Virus record (IMG/VR): IMGVR_UViG_3300049847_000261
Coordinates: 1 to 20,148 of that record
DNA: 20,148 nucleotides
Reading direction: 5' to 3' (one strand)
Source: a virus
A model generated the notes under the pieces. It was not told where the DNA came from. It was given only the letters and a program-made list of their open reading frames with translations, and did not search any database. Below are positions 6,846 through 12,743 of this stretch, one piece after another (position 1 is the stretch's first letter; the number at the start of each line of letters is the position of its first letter). The translations under genes were made by a program, and so were the position numbers.

Positions 6846-7427
6846 TCATGGGTTTGCTTCAAAGAAAGCTTTCGCAAAGTCGATGGGGCAGCTGCTCCTG
6901 GTGCCATCAACATTGTCGTGTTTCATGGCATACGCACCCATCCATCTATTTGACGATACGGGCGAATGAAGTAATGGCCTCTTGGGTGTATTGAACAGTC
7001 CCCAAAGGGCCGTCTTTTTGCTGTACTCCGCGCCGTATTCGCACTGGTTGTAAACAAACACTGGCTTTCCCAAATACCATTTTAGATACCCTGTCGCAGG
7101 GTTCTCTATGCTCCAGAAGGCCAGCGGCGATTTCTCAAATGAAATCTTTGTTGTTCTGTACTGACACTCCCAGATGATCCGCAGACACTCTTTCACTAGG
7201 CGCATCCCTTCTCTAACGTCACGCGGTGTCTTTGCTCTCGTCCTCGCGATGCTGAACATTGTGCAAGGAGGGTTCGCAATGATCCCGTACACATTGGGGG
7301 GGGGTACATAGTTTTCAACCCCTATGTCCTCGCCGATAATGCGAACGTCATACCCCGCGTCACGATAAGGCTTAGAGTCAGATCCCTCTTTCGCGCACAA
7401 GTGAAGGATGATTTTGTCTCCGTTCAA
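6846..7427 (-). CDS. DNA cytosine methyltransferase-like protein, short phage form
   Basis: 193 residues from a TTG start abutting the TAA of the upstream gene. It has a motif I-like LHLCAKEGSDSKPYRDAGYD, the catalytic ANPPCTMFS (C55, motif IV) and SIENP (108-110, motif VI), as in C5-cytosine methyltransferases. It is much shorter than bacterial Dcm-type enzymes: the target-recognition domain and the usual QRR-like motif VIII are reduced or missing (QCEYG...KKTALWG sits there). It may methylate phage DNA against restriction, or modify a base or nucleotide. A run of nine C in the coding strand encodes three prolines (42-44) just before the catalytic motif. Confidence 0.75.
   Translation of the reverse strand: MNGDKIILHLCAKEGSDSKPYRDAGYDVRIIGEDIGVENYVPPPNVYGIIANPPCTMFSIARTRAKTPRDVREGMRLVKECLRIIWECQYRTTKISFEKSPLAFWSIENPATGYLKWYLGKPVFVYNQCEYGAEYSKKTALWGLFNTPKRPLLHSPVSSNRWMGAYAMKHDNVDGTRSSCPIDFAKAFFEANP
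7296..7304. repeat. Run of nine G (nine C in the coding strand) inside the methyltransferase gene
   Basis: G9 at 7296-7304 encodes Pro-Pro-Pro of the minus-strand methyltransferase, upstream of the PPC motif. Tracts of this length can slip; a one-base change would remove the catalytic part of the protein. Confidence 0.85.
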
Positions 7428-7667
7428 TTACTTCTTCTCCTCCCTGTTGAGGGCTTCTAAGAGGGCGTCTGCCATATTTACAGCACTCTGACAGATCGGA
7501 ATATCCCAACCTCCAATACCCAATCCAATCAATCCCTGTAAGCACATCGCCGCAAAATACTCCCGCTTGGTGAGGCCGTAACGGATATCGCAATCTTTAT
7601 CCTCTGGCTGTCGCATATAGTAGACTTCTGGTTTTGATAAATATACAGGATCGCTTCCATTCGTCAT
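7428..7667 (-). CDS. Conserved small phage protein (GLTKREYFA type)
   Basis: 79 residues, AAAGGAA before the ATG. The stretch YGLTKREYFAAMCLQGLIG followed by AVNMADALLEALN is a pattern met again and again in small uncharacterised phage early proteins: a turn, a helix with KREYFA, and a C-terminal helix with ADALL. It is probably an all-helical soluble protein. Function is unknown. It lies immediately upstream of the methyltransferase gene and ends in NREEKK. Confidence 0.75.
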   Translation of the reverse strand: MTNGSDPVYLSKPEVYYMRQPEDKDCDIRYGLTKREYFAAMCLQGLIGLGIGGWDIPICQSAVNMADALLEALNREEKK

Positions 7668-7678
7668 CTGGGTTCCTT

Positions 7679-7957
7679 TCAGGCCGAAGCCTTTATTCGT
7701 TTGTCAGACACTTCTTTTCTGCGAATCCAAATCTGCGCCCCACGATGCGTAAATGGAACCCTCTCAAACCCTGCATCGATCAGTTTGTCTACTTGGGGAT
7801 TCTCGTGGATGAACACTTCCGCTTCTGGAGCATAGCTGTGGATGAACTTCTCAAGCTTCGCCCGTTCGTAATCAATCGCCGTGGCGCACTGAAGCGGCGG
7901 ATGAGTGAAATGTGGAGAAGGCAAGGACATCGCCATGATGAGAAATAGATCATTCAT
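7679..7957 (-). CDS. Hypothetical protein, 92 residues
   Basis: The ATG at 7957 lies in an ATGA overlap with the upstream gene, which supports this start despite a poor ribosome site. The protein shows two His-rich patches (PSPHFTHPP and FTHRGAQIWIRRKE) and a mixed alpha/beta centre (AKLEKFIHSYAPEAEVFIHENPQVDKLIDAGFERV). There is no Cys pair, signal or membrane span. I do not recognise a family. The gene follows the strand and spacing of its neighbours, so it is probably real. Confidence 0.6.
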   Translation of the reverse strand: MNDLFLIMAMSLPSPHFTHPPLQCATAIDYERAKLEKFIHSYAPEAEVFIHENPQVDKLIDAGFERVPFTHRGAQIWIRRKEVSDKRIKASA

Positions 7958-8244
7958 ACATGAGATTTGAGTAAATTGAGTAAACTGAGTTGCTCACAAA
8001 CACAATAGCCGCAGATTCCCGTAGTTTCGCATCCGTAACCCACTATAACTATTGGGCAAATCCATACTTTTCTTCTGTATGTTTCCCCATAGATTCTTGT
8101 TTCAACCAATTCTTTTTCACTATGGCAATGTGGACACGGTGATCCGCCACCCCATTCAGAACATTGAACATCCTCTTGAATTTCCCATCCTCCATCCCAC
8201 ATTCCACCTGTTTTGTATTTATGTGTTTTCATGAAAGAGATCAT
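7954..8244 (-). CDS. Cysteine-rich hypothetical protein, probable zinc ribbon
   Basis: 96 residues from ATG 8244, chosen for the ATGA overlap with the upstream gene; a GTG at 8265 in the same frame is less likely. CPHC (about residue 37) and a later CETTGICGYCVC cluster supply at least six cysteines around a strand-rich middle (VETRIYGETYRRKVWICPIVIV), resembling a zinc ribbon. No membrane span is convincing. The function is unknown. It is one of several small zinc-type proteins in this block. Confidence 0.65.
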   Translation of the reverse strand: MISFMKTHKYKTGGMWDGGWEIQEDVQCSEWGGGSPCPHCHSEKELVETRIYGETYRRKVWICPIVIVGYGCETTGICGYCVCEQLSLLNLLKSHV

Positions 8245-8348
8245 TTCGCTTTGAAATCCTCGCACTTACACCCCACCCACACGCACTTCCCGTATACATC
8301 GATCCCGGCGTGGTCTTCTTTGTCATGCCAACATTCACACACTCTCAT
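8241..8348 (-). CDS. Tiny Cys-rich protein, 35 residues
   Basis: The ATG at 8348 is preceded by GGAGGT six bases upstream, so this internal start is preferred; the longer open frame only shadows the nuclease-like gene. The whole protein has Cys at five places (VCECWHDKEDHAG...GKCVWVGCKCEDFKAK) with two His, a pattern of very small phage zinc-knuckle proteins (CxC...H...H...C...CxC...F). It overlaps its upstream neighbour by 14 bases and its downstream neighbour by four. Function is unknown. Confidence 0.65.
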   Translation of the reverse strand: MRVCECWHDKEDHAGIDVYGKCVWVGCKCEDFKAK

Positions 8349-8745
8349 TCGGAACCTCCATCTCAAAAGAAACTTTCCCCTGCGGAGACAAAACAGCTTT
8401 CCATTTGCGGCACACCCATAACTTCCGTTTCCCTCGCTCTCCACGCTTGACGAAGCTGTAGATGTACAGGTCAAACCACGCCATCAGGTGCGCCAGGTTT
8501 TCATTAGGGCCAAACTTCGGCGGCACGTTATCTATATCGCCTTCCAGATACTTCCGTATGTGAGGATGAATATCAGCAAGACAACCATTCACCAGCCTCG
8601 GCCTTCGGAGATGTGTAGGGTCGTAGCCCATCACATCCCCGAAGCCGTACAGATCCTTCACAAGCACAGGGCCCATCCGACGGTCGCACTCTGCCGTCAC
8701 GAATCCTTCTCGCCGTAGCTCGATGAGTGTCTTGCTGTTTGCCAT
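8335..8745 (-). CDS. Phage nuclease-like protein (VRR-NUC / PD-(D/E)XK type, tentative)
   Basis: 136 residues; ATG overlaps the stop of the SSB-like gene by one base (TAATG). The N-terminal half ELRREGFVTAECDRRMG then VKDLYGFGDVMGYDP follows the pattern of small phage nuclease-like proteins, where a helix, a strand with E and a (R/K)DLFGFxD loop form part of the active site; the C-terminal FVKRGERGKRKLWVCRKW is also typical. The usual strand with Q-x-T/K after the FGFGD motif is replaced by a non-standard segment (LVNGCLADIHPHIRKYL), so catalytic activity is uncertain. Its place next to SSB and the Sak4-like ATPase suits a recombination or repair role. Confidence 0.55.
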   Translation of the reverse strand: MANSKTLIELRREGFVTAECDRRMGPVLVKDLYGFGDVMGYDPTHLRRPRLVNGCLADIHPHIRKYLEGDIDNVPPKFGPNENLAHLMAWFDLYIYSFVKRGERGKRKLWVCRKWKAVLSPQGKVSFEMEVPNESV

Positions 8746-9197
8746 TAGAAGGGCAGACTGTCGTCTTTCTTAGGCTGAGCGATGGGTTCAATGCCCTTGA
8801 TCTTGTTCGACTTTCGGCCTTGGTACTCATCCTGAATGACGTAGCCTCTGAACTCCTGACCGACCCAGTTGGCGGGCGTTACTTCAAACTTGCCTTCCCA
8901 CGGTTGGTCAATCGACTTCAGGAAGTGAATTGCCATTCCGGCTCCCGGAGCGTCTTTCTTCAAGAACGTCACGGAATGAAACACCCGCTCTCCCTTGAAC
9001 TCGCCTTCGGTCGTGACCTCAGCCAGAATATCCACTTTCGGATCTCCGTTCTTTGTCGTGCCTTCCTTCGGGTACATGTCGCCCGCTTTGCTCATGAACT
9101 CCACGATCTCGAACTCGTAGGTTCCCTTCGGCAACAACTTCTTCTCGAACTTACCCTCGTCCTGCTTGATGCCTGTCGCGTCGTATGGAAAACTCAT
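8745..9197 (-). CDS. Single-stranded DNA-binding-like protein (DUF669-type)
   Basis: 150 residues, AGGAGG before the ATG. LPKGTYEFEIVEF at residues 22-34 and a strand-rich core with ERVFHSVTFLKKD are typical of the DUF669-type phage SSB substitutes. The end, PKKDDSLPF, is an acidic tail ending in Phe, as used by SSB proteins to recruit partners. It would coat single-stranded phage DNA and work with the Sak4-like ATPase two genes upstream. A decayed second copy of its 5' part lies at 10905-11010. Confidence 0.75.
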   Translation of the reverse strand: MSFPYDATGIKQDEGKFEKKLLPKGTYEFEIVEFMSKAGDMYPKEGTTKNGDPKVDILAEVTTEGEFKGERVFHSVTFLKKDAPGAGMAIHFLKSIDQPWEGKFEVTPANWVGQEFRGYVIQDEYQGRKSNKIKGIEPIAQPKKDDSLPF

Positions 9198-9599
9198 TTA
9201 CTTGCCTCCTTTAGTAAATCTTCCAGCTTCAAGAATAGGTAGATTTGCTTCTGTCGGGACATAAATAACTTGTCCTTGTTCATGCGAATTTTCTAATCCC
9301 TGAATCCATAGATATCTCAAATACGCCTCATTTCCTTGTAATGACTCTCCGATAATTTTGTTCGCTTGCGCTACGCCCTTTGCTCGTGCTATTTCAGCTT
9401 CGGCAAGCAAACTCGCAGATTCCATTTTTGCTTTGGCTTCTGCAACCGCTACTTCCCGACTAGACTGAGCATGTGCAAGAATAGCTTGCCCTTCCATTCT
9501 CTGGCTATATACGTTGTATTTTGGATACGACCAAAGAGCCGATAGAATCAAAATAATCCCACAAACAATTAGGCTAATTATTCCGTTATTTGAATCCAT
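9198..9599 (-). CDS. Membrane protein related to the C-terminal part of band-7/SPFH proteins
   Basis: 133 residues, start overlapping the ATPase stop by one base. Residues about 7-24 are a membrane span (IISLIVCGIILILSALW). Then comes a long Ala/Glu helix (EVAVAEAKAKMESASLLAEAE with ARAKGVAQANKIIGESL) and the tail GNEAYLRYLWIQGL...VIYVPTEANLPILEAGR. This matches the end of prohibitin/stomatin-like proteins, but the SPFH domain itself is absent. It may scaffold at the membrane or titrate a host SPFH protein such as HflK or HflC, which is inference. It sits between the ATPase and SSB genes. Confidence 0.7.
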   Translation of the reverse strand: MDSNNGIISLIVCGIILILSALWSYPKYNVYSQRMEGQAILAHAQSSREVAVAEAKAKMESASLLAEAEIARAKGVAQANKIIGESLQGNEAYLRYLWIQGLENSHEQGQVIYVPTEANLPILEAGRFTKGGK

Positions 9600-10483
9600 T
9601 ACTTGCCTCCTAGTTTTTTCTGTAAGAAATCAATTGTCTTTTGAATCTTATCGGCGGCCATCTCGTTCCATTCATCCACATCAGCCTTCGTCAAGATGTC
9701 CGTCTCGAACGTGTCCTCTACTTTTACAATGCCAAGCAGACGTTTCACCTCCGCGACTTGCTCAGGACTGGCGAGTGGTGTGGGTGTGCTTTCCCGTTCG
9801 ATGTCGTCTTTGCCGTAGCACATCAGGAAGTTCTTGTATGACCACTCAAACTCCGCCGGGAACTTGTTCTGTCCCACTTCGGCCCGTTCCTTCTTGGTCA
9901 TCGCCACTCGTTTACCCTTGGAGTCCATCACAAGCTGAAACACGTAGTCGAATATGTGCTCGTCGCCCTTCATAGAGTCGGATCCGAATCCGACTTTCTT
10001 CATGCCTTCGCCGTAAACGTCCTTCTGGTGGGCGGTAAGAATCACGTTCATGTCACAAGCAAGCAACATACGCATAATTGCTTTATAGTCACTCTTGACT
10101 TTGGCCCAGTATCGGAACCCGAAATCTTGAAGCTCAGTAGCTTTTTCCGTGTCTGCATATTTACTAAAAATACGTGTCCATTTCTCCTGTATAGCTTGGT
10201 ATAGGATAGTGACAGGATCGATGACAATTGTCCTATAGTCATGCTTCTCGGTGAGCAGGGTTTTGATTTCATCTTTCACCTCGTCGGGGTTGGTGGTGTG
10301 CAGAACAATACTGCCGTTTTTGATGATCGTGTCGGAGTAATTGTCTGTGCCGTGTTCCATGTCGATGATTACGGACTTCGGCCAGTTGATCGCGGCGGTG
10401 GTCTTGCCGATACCGGCGGTACTGAATACCATCATCTTGACTCGTTTATTCTTTGGCTCAGGCGTTTTTGCTTTCGGTGGCAT
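9599..10483 (-). CDS. Sak4-like recombination ATPase (AAA_24 family)
   Basis: 294 residues; AAGGAG eight bases before the ATG. Walker A is at residues 21-29 (STAGIGKTT) and Walker B at 84-89 (RTIVID). The stretch VILTAHQKDV (sensor-like) and the basic C-terminal half agree with phage RecA-fold ATPases of the Sak4/AAA_24 group, which promote annealing of single-stranded DNA together with an SSB. The cognate SSB-like gene lies two genes downstream, and a nuclease-like gene follows it, completing a probable recombination module. The C-terminus DEWNEMAADKIQKTIDFLQKKLGGK is helical. Walker motifs are seen; the family name is from recognised pattern. Confidence 0.85.
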   Translation of the reverse strand: MPPKAKTPEPKNKRVKMMVFSTAGIGKTTAAINWPKSVIIDMEHGTDNYSDTIIKNGSIVLHTTNPDEVKDEIKTLLTEKHDYRTIVIDPVTILYQAIQEKWTRIFSKYADTEKATELQDFGFRYWAKVKSDYKAIMRMLLACDMNVILTAHQKDVYGEGMKKVGFGSDSMKGDEHIFDYVFQLVMDSKGKRVAMTKKERAEVGQNKFPAEFEWSYKNFLMCYGKDDIERESTPTPLASPEQVAEVKRLLGIVKVEDTFETDILTKADVDEWNEMAADKIQKTIDFLQKKLGGK

Positions 10484-10498
10484 GGTGCGTCTCCTTGT

Positions 10499-10873
10499 TT
10501 AGAGTCCATTGGACTTTTTAATTAAATCTGGATTTTCGTAGATGTTGCCAATTACTTTTGGTCTATTAGGTGGCCAGTAAAAATCTTTTTCCTTGCTGTT
10601 GTTTGAAAAATAGAAAGATGCTGTTTTTTTATTAAAAGAAACTATGCCTTTATATTGTTTGTATGCGCAGCATTCCCCTCCTGGCTCAAGCCATTTTTTA
10701 GAGCCGCCCGTCATTAAGATGTCTCCCTCATAAATTTCTTTCCCATTTTTATCAGTAAGGCCAGTAAACTGCATGACAACATCAGTATCCTTTAATAGGA
10801 ATTTTTGTCCGAAATTCTTATGCCAGAATTCTTTGTATATCGGACTCCATATCCTGAATTTTAATTTACGCAT
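10499..10873 (-). CDS. YopX-like protein
   Basis: 124 residues. Hallmarks of the YopX family are clear: an N-terminal KLKFRIWSPIYKEF, the central MQFTGLTDKNGKEIYEGDIL, and the C-terminal VIGNIYENPDLI. YopX-like proteins are common in phages and prophages, form a small beta-rich fold and have no settled function. It has no good ribosome site at ATG 10873. It is separated from the ATPase gene by 15 bases and lies directly downstream of the decayed SSB copy. Confidence 0.85.
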   Translation of the reverse strand: MRKLKFRIWSPIYKEFWHKNFGQKFLLKDTDVVMQFTGLTDKNGKEIYEGDILMTGGSKKWLEPGGECCAYKQYKGIVSFNKKTASFYFSNNSKEKDFYWPPNRPKVIGNIYENPDLIKKSNGL

Positions 10874-10904
10874 TAGTAGGCCCGCCCCGTGTATTCTGAT
10901 TATT

Positions 10905-11010
10905 ACGCCTTTCTTCGTGATTCATTCCTTCGGGTAGGTGTCGACAGCTTTTCTCATGAAGTCCACGATCATTCCACTTTGATTCCTTTGCCGTCATATC
11001 GAAAGCTCAT
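10905..11010 (-). pseudogene. Decayed second copy of the SSB-like gene
   Basis: From the ATG at 11010 the frame reads MSFRYDGKGIKVE and then stops (10969-10971). The next frame continues IVDFMRKAVDTYPKE and stops again. The intact SSB-like protein reads MSFPYDATGIKQDE and, after 16-odd residues, IVEFMSKAGDMYPKE. The DNA is also similar (for example CTCATGAA.TCCACGATC in both, on the plus strand), so this is an old paralogue fragment that lost an internal piece and shifted frame. GGAG still lies before its ATG. It overlaps the end of the 10994-11320 gene by 17 bases. Confidence 0.8.
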
Positions 11011-11320
11011 TTTGTTTCTCCTTTTCTATGTATTTATCAAGATCAATTTCTGTATGATCCTTACAAGCCCAGAAAGAACGACCCTTGTGCCCCCACTCCA
11101 CATTTCTAAAGGAAATGGCTCCACCGCCCACTTGCTTTGATTGAGTCATAGGAACATGGAGCAATTCCGTTATTTCGTAAACGTACGATTCCTCTCTGTG
11201 GCACACCTCGCATATATATGTTTCTGTTTCTGTCCAAAATCTCCTTTCTGGATATTTGCATTTCATGCCGAACCATCTGCCATATTCTTCTCTTTTGTTT
11301 GAAGTTGCGACAGTTTTCAT
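10994..11320 (-). CDS. Hypothetical protein with Cys pairs
   Basis: 108 residues. A basic start (MKTVATSNKREEYGRWFGMKC) is followed by YICEVCHREESYVYEI with a CxxC, and near the end FWACKDHTEIDLDKY with another Cys and His. This spacing could bind zinc. The middle is beta-rich and polar with no membrane span. The family is not recognised. The 3' end runs 17 bases into the decayed SSB copy. Confidence 0.6.
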   Translation of the reverse strand: MKTVATSNKREEYGRWFGMKCKYPERRFWTETETYICEVCHREESYVYEITELLHVPMTQSKQVGGGAISFRNVEWGHKGRSFWACKDHTEIDLDKYIEKEKQNELSI

Positions 11321-11374
11321 CTTCCGCCGCTCCGAAGACTTATTCTAATTATGTGGTCTCGTGGATCGCTCATG

Positions 11375-11656
11375 TCATTCCCCATGCTTAGCGAAACGAA
11401 TGTCCCGTTCAATAGCCTCGTCAATATCATGCTCGATCTTTGAACTCATGGCAGACTCGGCTTCGTTTTCTTCATCTTGTTCAAAAGCTTCTATCATCCA
11501 ATTTTCAGCATAGTATTTTGACTCGTCCTTGGTATAGGTAAGATGAGATTTCTCGATATGTCGGATCATAGCCTCCAAACCAATCTCGATATGTTTTGCA
11601 GGACATTCGTTACATTCAATCGGAATTGTCTTTTCAGTATGCGTCGATAAGCTCAT
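11375..11656 (-). CDS. Small C2H2-type zinc-finger protein
   Basis: 93 residues; the ATG lies in an ATGA overlap with the coiled-coil gene upstream. Residues about 14-38 read IECNECPAKHIEIGLEAM then IRHIEKSH: a C-x2-C pair, a helix and an H-x4-H pair, which is a C2H2 zinc finger, possibly DNA-binding. The C-terminal half is strongly acidic (EQDEENEAES) with a final basic patch. Such single-finger proteins occur in phages and archaeal viruses; target unknown. Confidence 0.7.
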   Translation of the reverse strand: MSLSTHTEKTIPIECNECPAKHIEIGLEAMIRHIEKSHLTYTKDESKYYAENWMIEAFEQDEENEAESAMSSKIEHDIDEAIERDIRFAKHGE

Positions 11657-11880
11657 AGCATCCTCCCGATTTTGGTCAGCAGACTAACCCGTTGCCCGTG
11701 GCTCTTGAGTGCGGCAAGTTCGACTTCAAGCGCGATGATGTCATCCTCAATCTGACTTTGTTGCATAATGAGGTGCTTGATGTTCTCGGCGGCTTCGATC
11801 TCCCATTTACCAAACTTCCGCTGTTTCGCCCGCAGTTCATGGATCTTCTCTTGAATGGCGATTTCGTCTGTTCTGCTCAT
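11653..11880 (-). CDS. Small coiled-coil protein
   Basis: 75 residues from ATG 11880, chosen because it makes an ATGA overlap with the upstream membrane-protein gene; the longer open frame to 12000 only shadows that gene. It is almost entirely helical and charged (EIAIQEKIHELRAKQRKFGKWE, then QSQIEDDIIALEVELAALKSHG) with heptad spacing, then a short basic tail. Function is unknown; it is likely an oligomer. Confidence 0.65.
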   Translation of the reverse strand: MSRTDEIAIQEKIHELRAKQRKFGKWEIEAAENIKHLIMQQSQIEDDIIALEVELAALKSHGQRVSLLTKIGRML

Positions 11881-12083
11881 CGGAATAACCCCATCGCCAT
11901 ATTCATGGCGTACCACACGCCGGCACATACCCCCAATGCCATCAGAAGACACACAAACCCCGCGATCTTCGCCGCCGTGTCCTCCGTGAAGTGATACCAC
12001 GTCCTACGGATACGACGCACTCTCATAGCAAACTCAACATCCTTTTTCTTCTTCTCAATCAATGCCTGTCCCCAGCCGCTCAT
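11877..12083 (-). CDS. Small single-span membrane protein
   Basis: 68 residues from ATG 12083, preceded by GGGGAGGGG; the upstream part of the open frame lacks a ribosome site and shadows another small gene. A basic N-terminal half (EKKKKDVEFAMRVRRIRRTW) is followed by a hydrophobic segment at about residues 38-62 (AAKIAGFVCLLMALGVCAGVWYA), implying an N-in, single-span topology by the positive-inside rule. Function is unknown. It is coupled on both sides by ATGA overlaps. Confidence 0.65.
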   Translation of the reverse strand: MSGWGQALIEKKKKDVEFAMRVRRIRRTWYHFTEDTAAKIAGFVCLLMALGVCAGVWYAMNMAMGLFR

Positions 12084-12184
12084 AACCCCTCCCCCATATA
12101 TAGGCAGTCGTAAAACTCCGACCGCTCCTCGATGACCAACACCGTATCCCAGAACGCACGCAGAACGCTTGTCGGTCTGTTCAT
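12080..12184 (-). CDS. Tiny protein, 34 residues, coupled at both ends
   Basis: ATG at 12184 and stop at 12080 both lie in ATGA overlaps with the neighbouring genes, and no other gene fills this gap. The product begins MNRPTSVLRAFWDTV, continues LVIEERSEFYDC, and ends LYMGEGL. The acidic centre and aromatic residues look like a genuine small protein. The ribosome site of the next gene (GGGGAGGGG) is encoded within its last codons. Function is unknown. Confidence 0.65.
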   Translation of the reverse strand: MNRPTSVLRAFWDTVLVIEERSEFYDCLYMGEGL

Positions 12185-12333
12185 CGGGCTGTCCTGAACT
12201 TCTCACTTTGTAAATGTTGTAGAACCATCGCTCGGTCAAATCCCACGGCTTCGGCAACATCCGCGATCTCGTTCGGTGAGTATGTCGTGAAGTGGGCTTT
12301 GTTTTCTTCCAGCCATGTCATCAGTTCGTTCAT
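12181..12333 (-). CDS. Small helical protein, first gene after an internal promoter
   Basis: 50 residues from ATG 12333, with GGGAGG upstream; an ATG at 12363 in frame lacks a ribosome site and falls at the predicted transcription start. The sequence (ELMTWLEENKAHF, then YSPNEIADVAEAVGFDRAMVLQHL) looks all-helical and its second half resembles a helix-turn-helix, so it may bind DNA. It lies about 30 bases after the start predicted from the strong minus-strand promoter at 12370-12398. No family is recognised. Confidence 0.65.
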   Translation of the reverse strand: MNELMTWLEENKAHFTTYSPNEIADVAEAVGFDRAMVLQHLQSEKFRTAR

Positions 12334-12369
12334 GCTGTCCTCCCTGCCAAGATTTAACTTCATGAGGTA

Positions 12370-12398
12370 AGTATATCAGGAGGATATCAGGCTGTCAA
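12370..12398 (-). promoter_or_regulatory. Strong sigma70-type promoter for the minus-strand block
   Basis: On the minus strand, TTGACA (12398-12393) is separated by exactly 17 bases from TATACT (12375-12370): 11 of 12 consensus positions. Transcription would start near 12363 and run into the 12333 gene. The promoter overlaps the 3' end of the repressor gene and carries the shared operator (12372-12389). Confidence 0.8.
12372..12389. promoter_or_regulatory. Putative repressor operator, copy 1
   Basis: TATATCA-GGAG-GATATC, starting two bases inside the -10 box and filling much of the spacer. The same motif occurs in copy 2 in the same register. On the minus strand it reads as two GATAT half-sites 11 bases apart, one helical turn, as expected for ribbon-helix-helix dimers. 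Confidence 0.65.
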
Positions 12399-12575
12399 TG
12401 GTTTATTTTGATTATTTTTACCGGATAAGAATTGTAGAGGCGGCAATTTCCCGTAGCGTAAAAGATCACGCAAATACTCCTGAACCGTTAAAGAGTGATG
12501 CGCCGCGCACGTCTTCAGGAAAGTGTAGTCTGCTTCGGTGAGTCTCAGTAAAACTGCTCTATTGTGGTTTCTCAT
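12387..12575 (-). CDS. Ribbon-helix-helix (Arc/MetJ-type) transcription regulator
   Basis: 62 residues. After a short basic tail (MRNHN), RAVLLRLTEADYTFLKTCA supplies the DNA-contacting beta strand and first helix, and SLTVQEYLRDLLRYG the second helix of a ribbon-helix-helix fold, often found as a repressor that binds as paired dimers. It is the first gene of the minus-strand block, beside the divergent control region. Its promoter's predicted start coincides with its ATG, so its mRNA may be leaderless. A common motif (TATATCA-N4-GATATC) lies in its own promoter and in the promoter just behind it, fitting self-control plus control of the block. The target assignment is inference. Confidence 0.75.
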   Translation of the reverse strand: MRNHNRAVLLRLTEADYTFLKTCAAHHSLTVQEYLRDLLRYGKLPPLQFLSGKNNQNKPLTA

Positions 12576-12581
12576 GCCACC

Positions 12582-12610
12582 TATATATCATAAAGATATC
12601 CATTTGACAA
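12582..12610 (-). promoter_or_regulatory. Promoter of the repressor gene
   Basis: On the minus strand TTGTCA (12610-12605), 17 bases, TATATA (12587-12582). The expected start is at about 12575, the first base of the repressor ATG. Its -35 box overlaps that of the rightward promoter. Confidence 0.6.
12584..12600. promoter_or_regulatory. Putative repressor operator, copy 2
   Basis: TATATCA-TAAA-GATATC, again starting two bases inside the -10 box, as in copy 1. The four middle bases differ between copies while the outer 13 are identical. Confidence 0.65.
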
Positions 12611-12632
12611 GGCCTGTTTTGTTTTGTAGGTT
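12604..12632 (+). promoter_or_regulatory. Rightward promoter for the replication block, weak -10
   Basis: TTGACA (12604-12609) matches consensus exactly; 17 bases later is TAGGTT, a poor -10. It shares its -35 bases with the repressor promoter on the other strand, and ACAAGGCCTGT overlaps its -35/spacer. The weak -10 suggests activation or that another signal is used. Confidence 0.45.
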
Positions 12633-12673
12633 TGCCCGCAGATGATCTTGGCTATCTTGAACAATCCCATTTC

Positions 12674-12732
12674 CCCGTCAGGCGTGGCTCTTTCCTGCCA
12701 AGGTCATCGCTACGTCCTGACGGGTCTATTTT
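12674..12732 (+). terminator. Leader hairpin, possible attenuator
   Basis: CCCGTCAGG (12674-12682) pairs perfectly with CCTGACGGG (12716-12724); CGT/ACG extend the stem past one bulged base, and an inner TGGC/GCCA hairpin is possible. TCTATTTTG follows. It lies between the rightward promoter and the ribosome site of the 12744 gene. Confidence 0.55.
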
Positions 12733-12743
12733 GAGGAGGGGTT

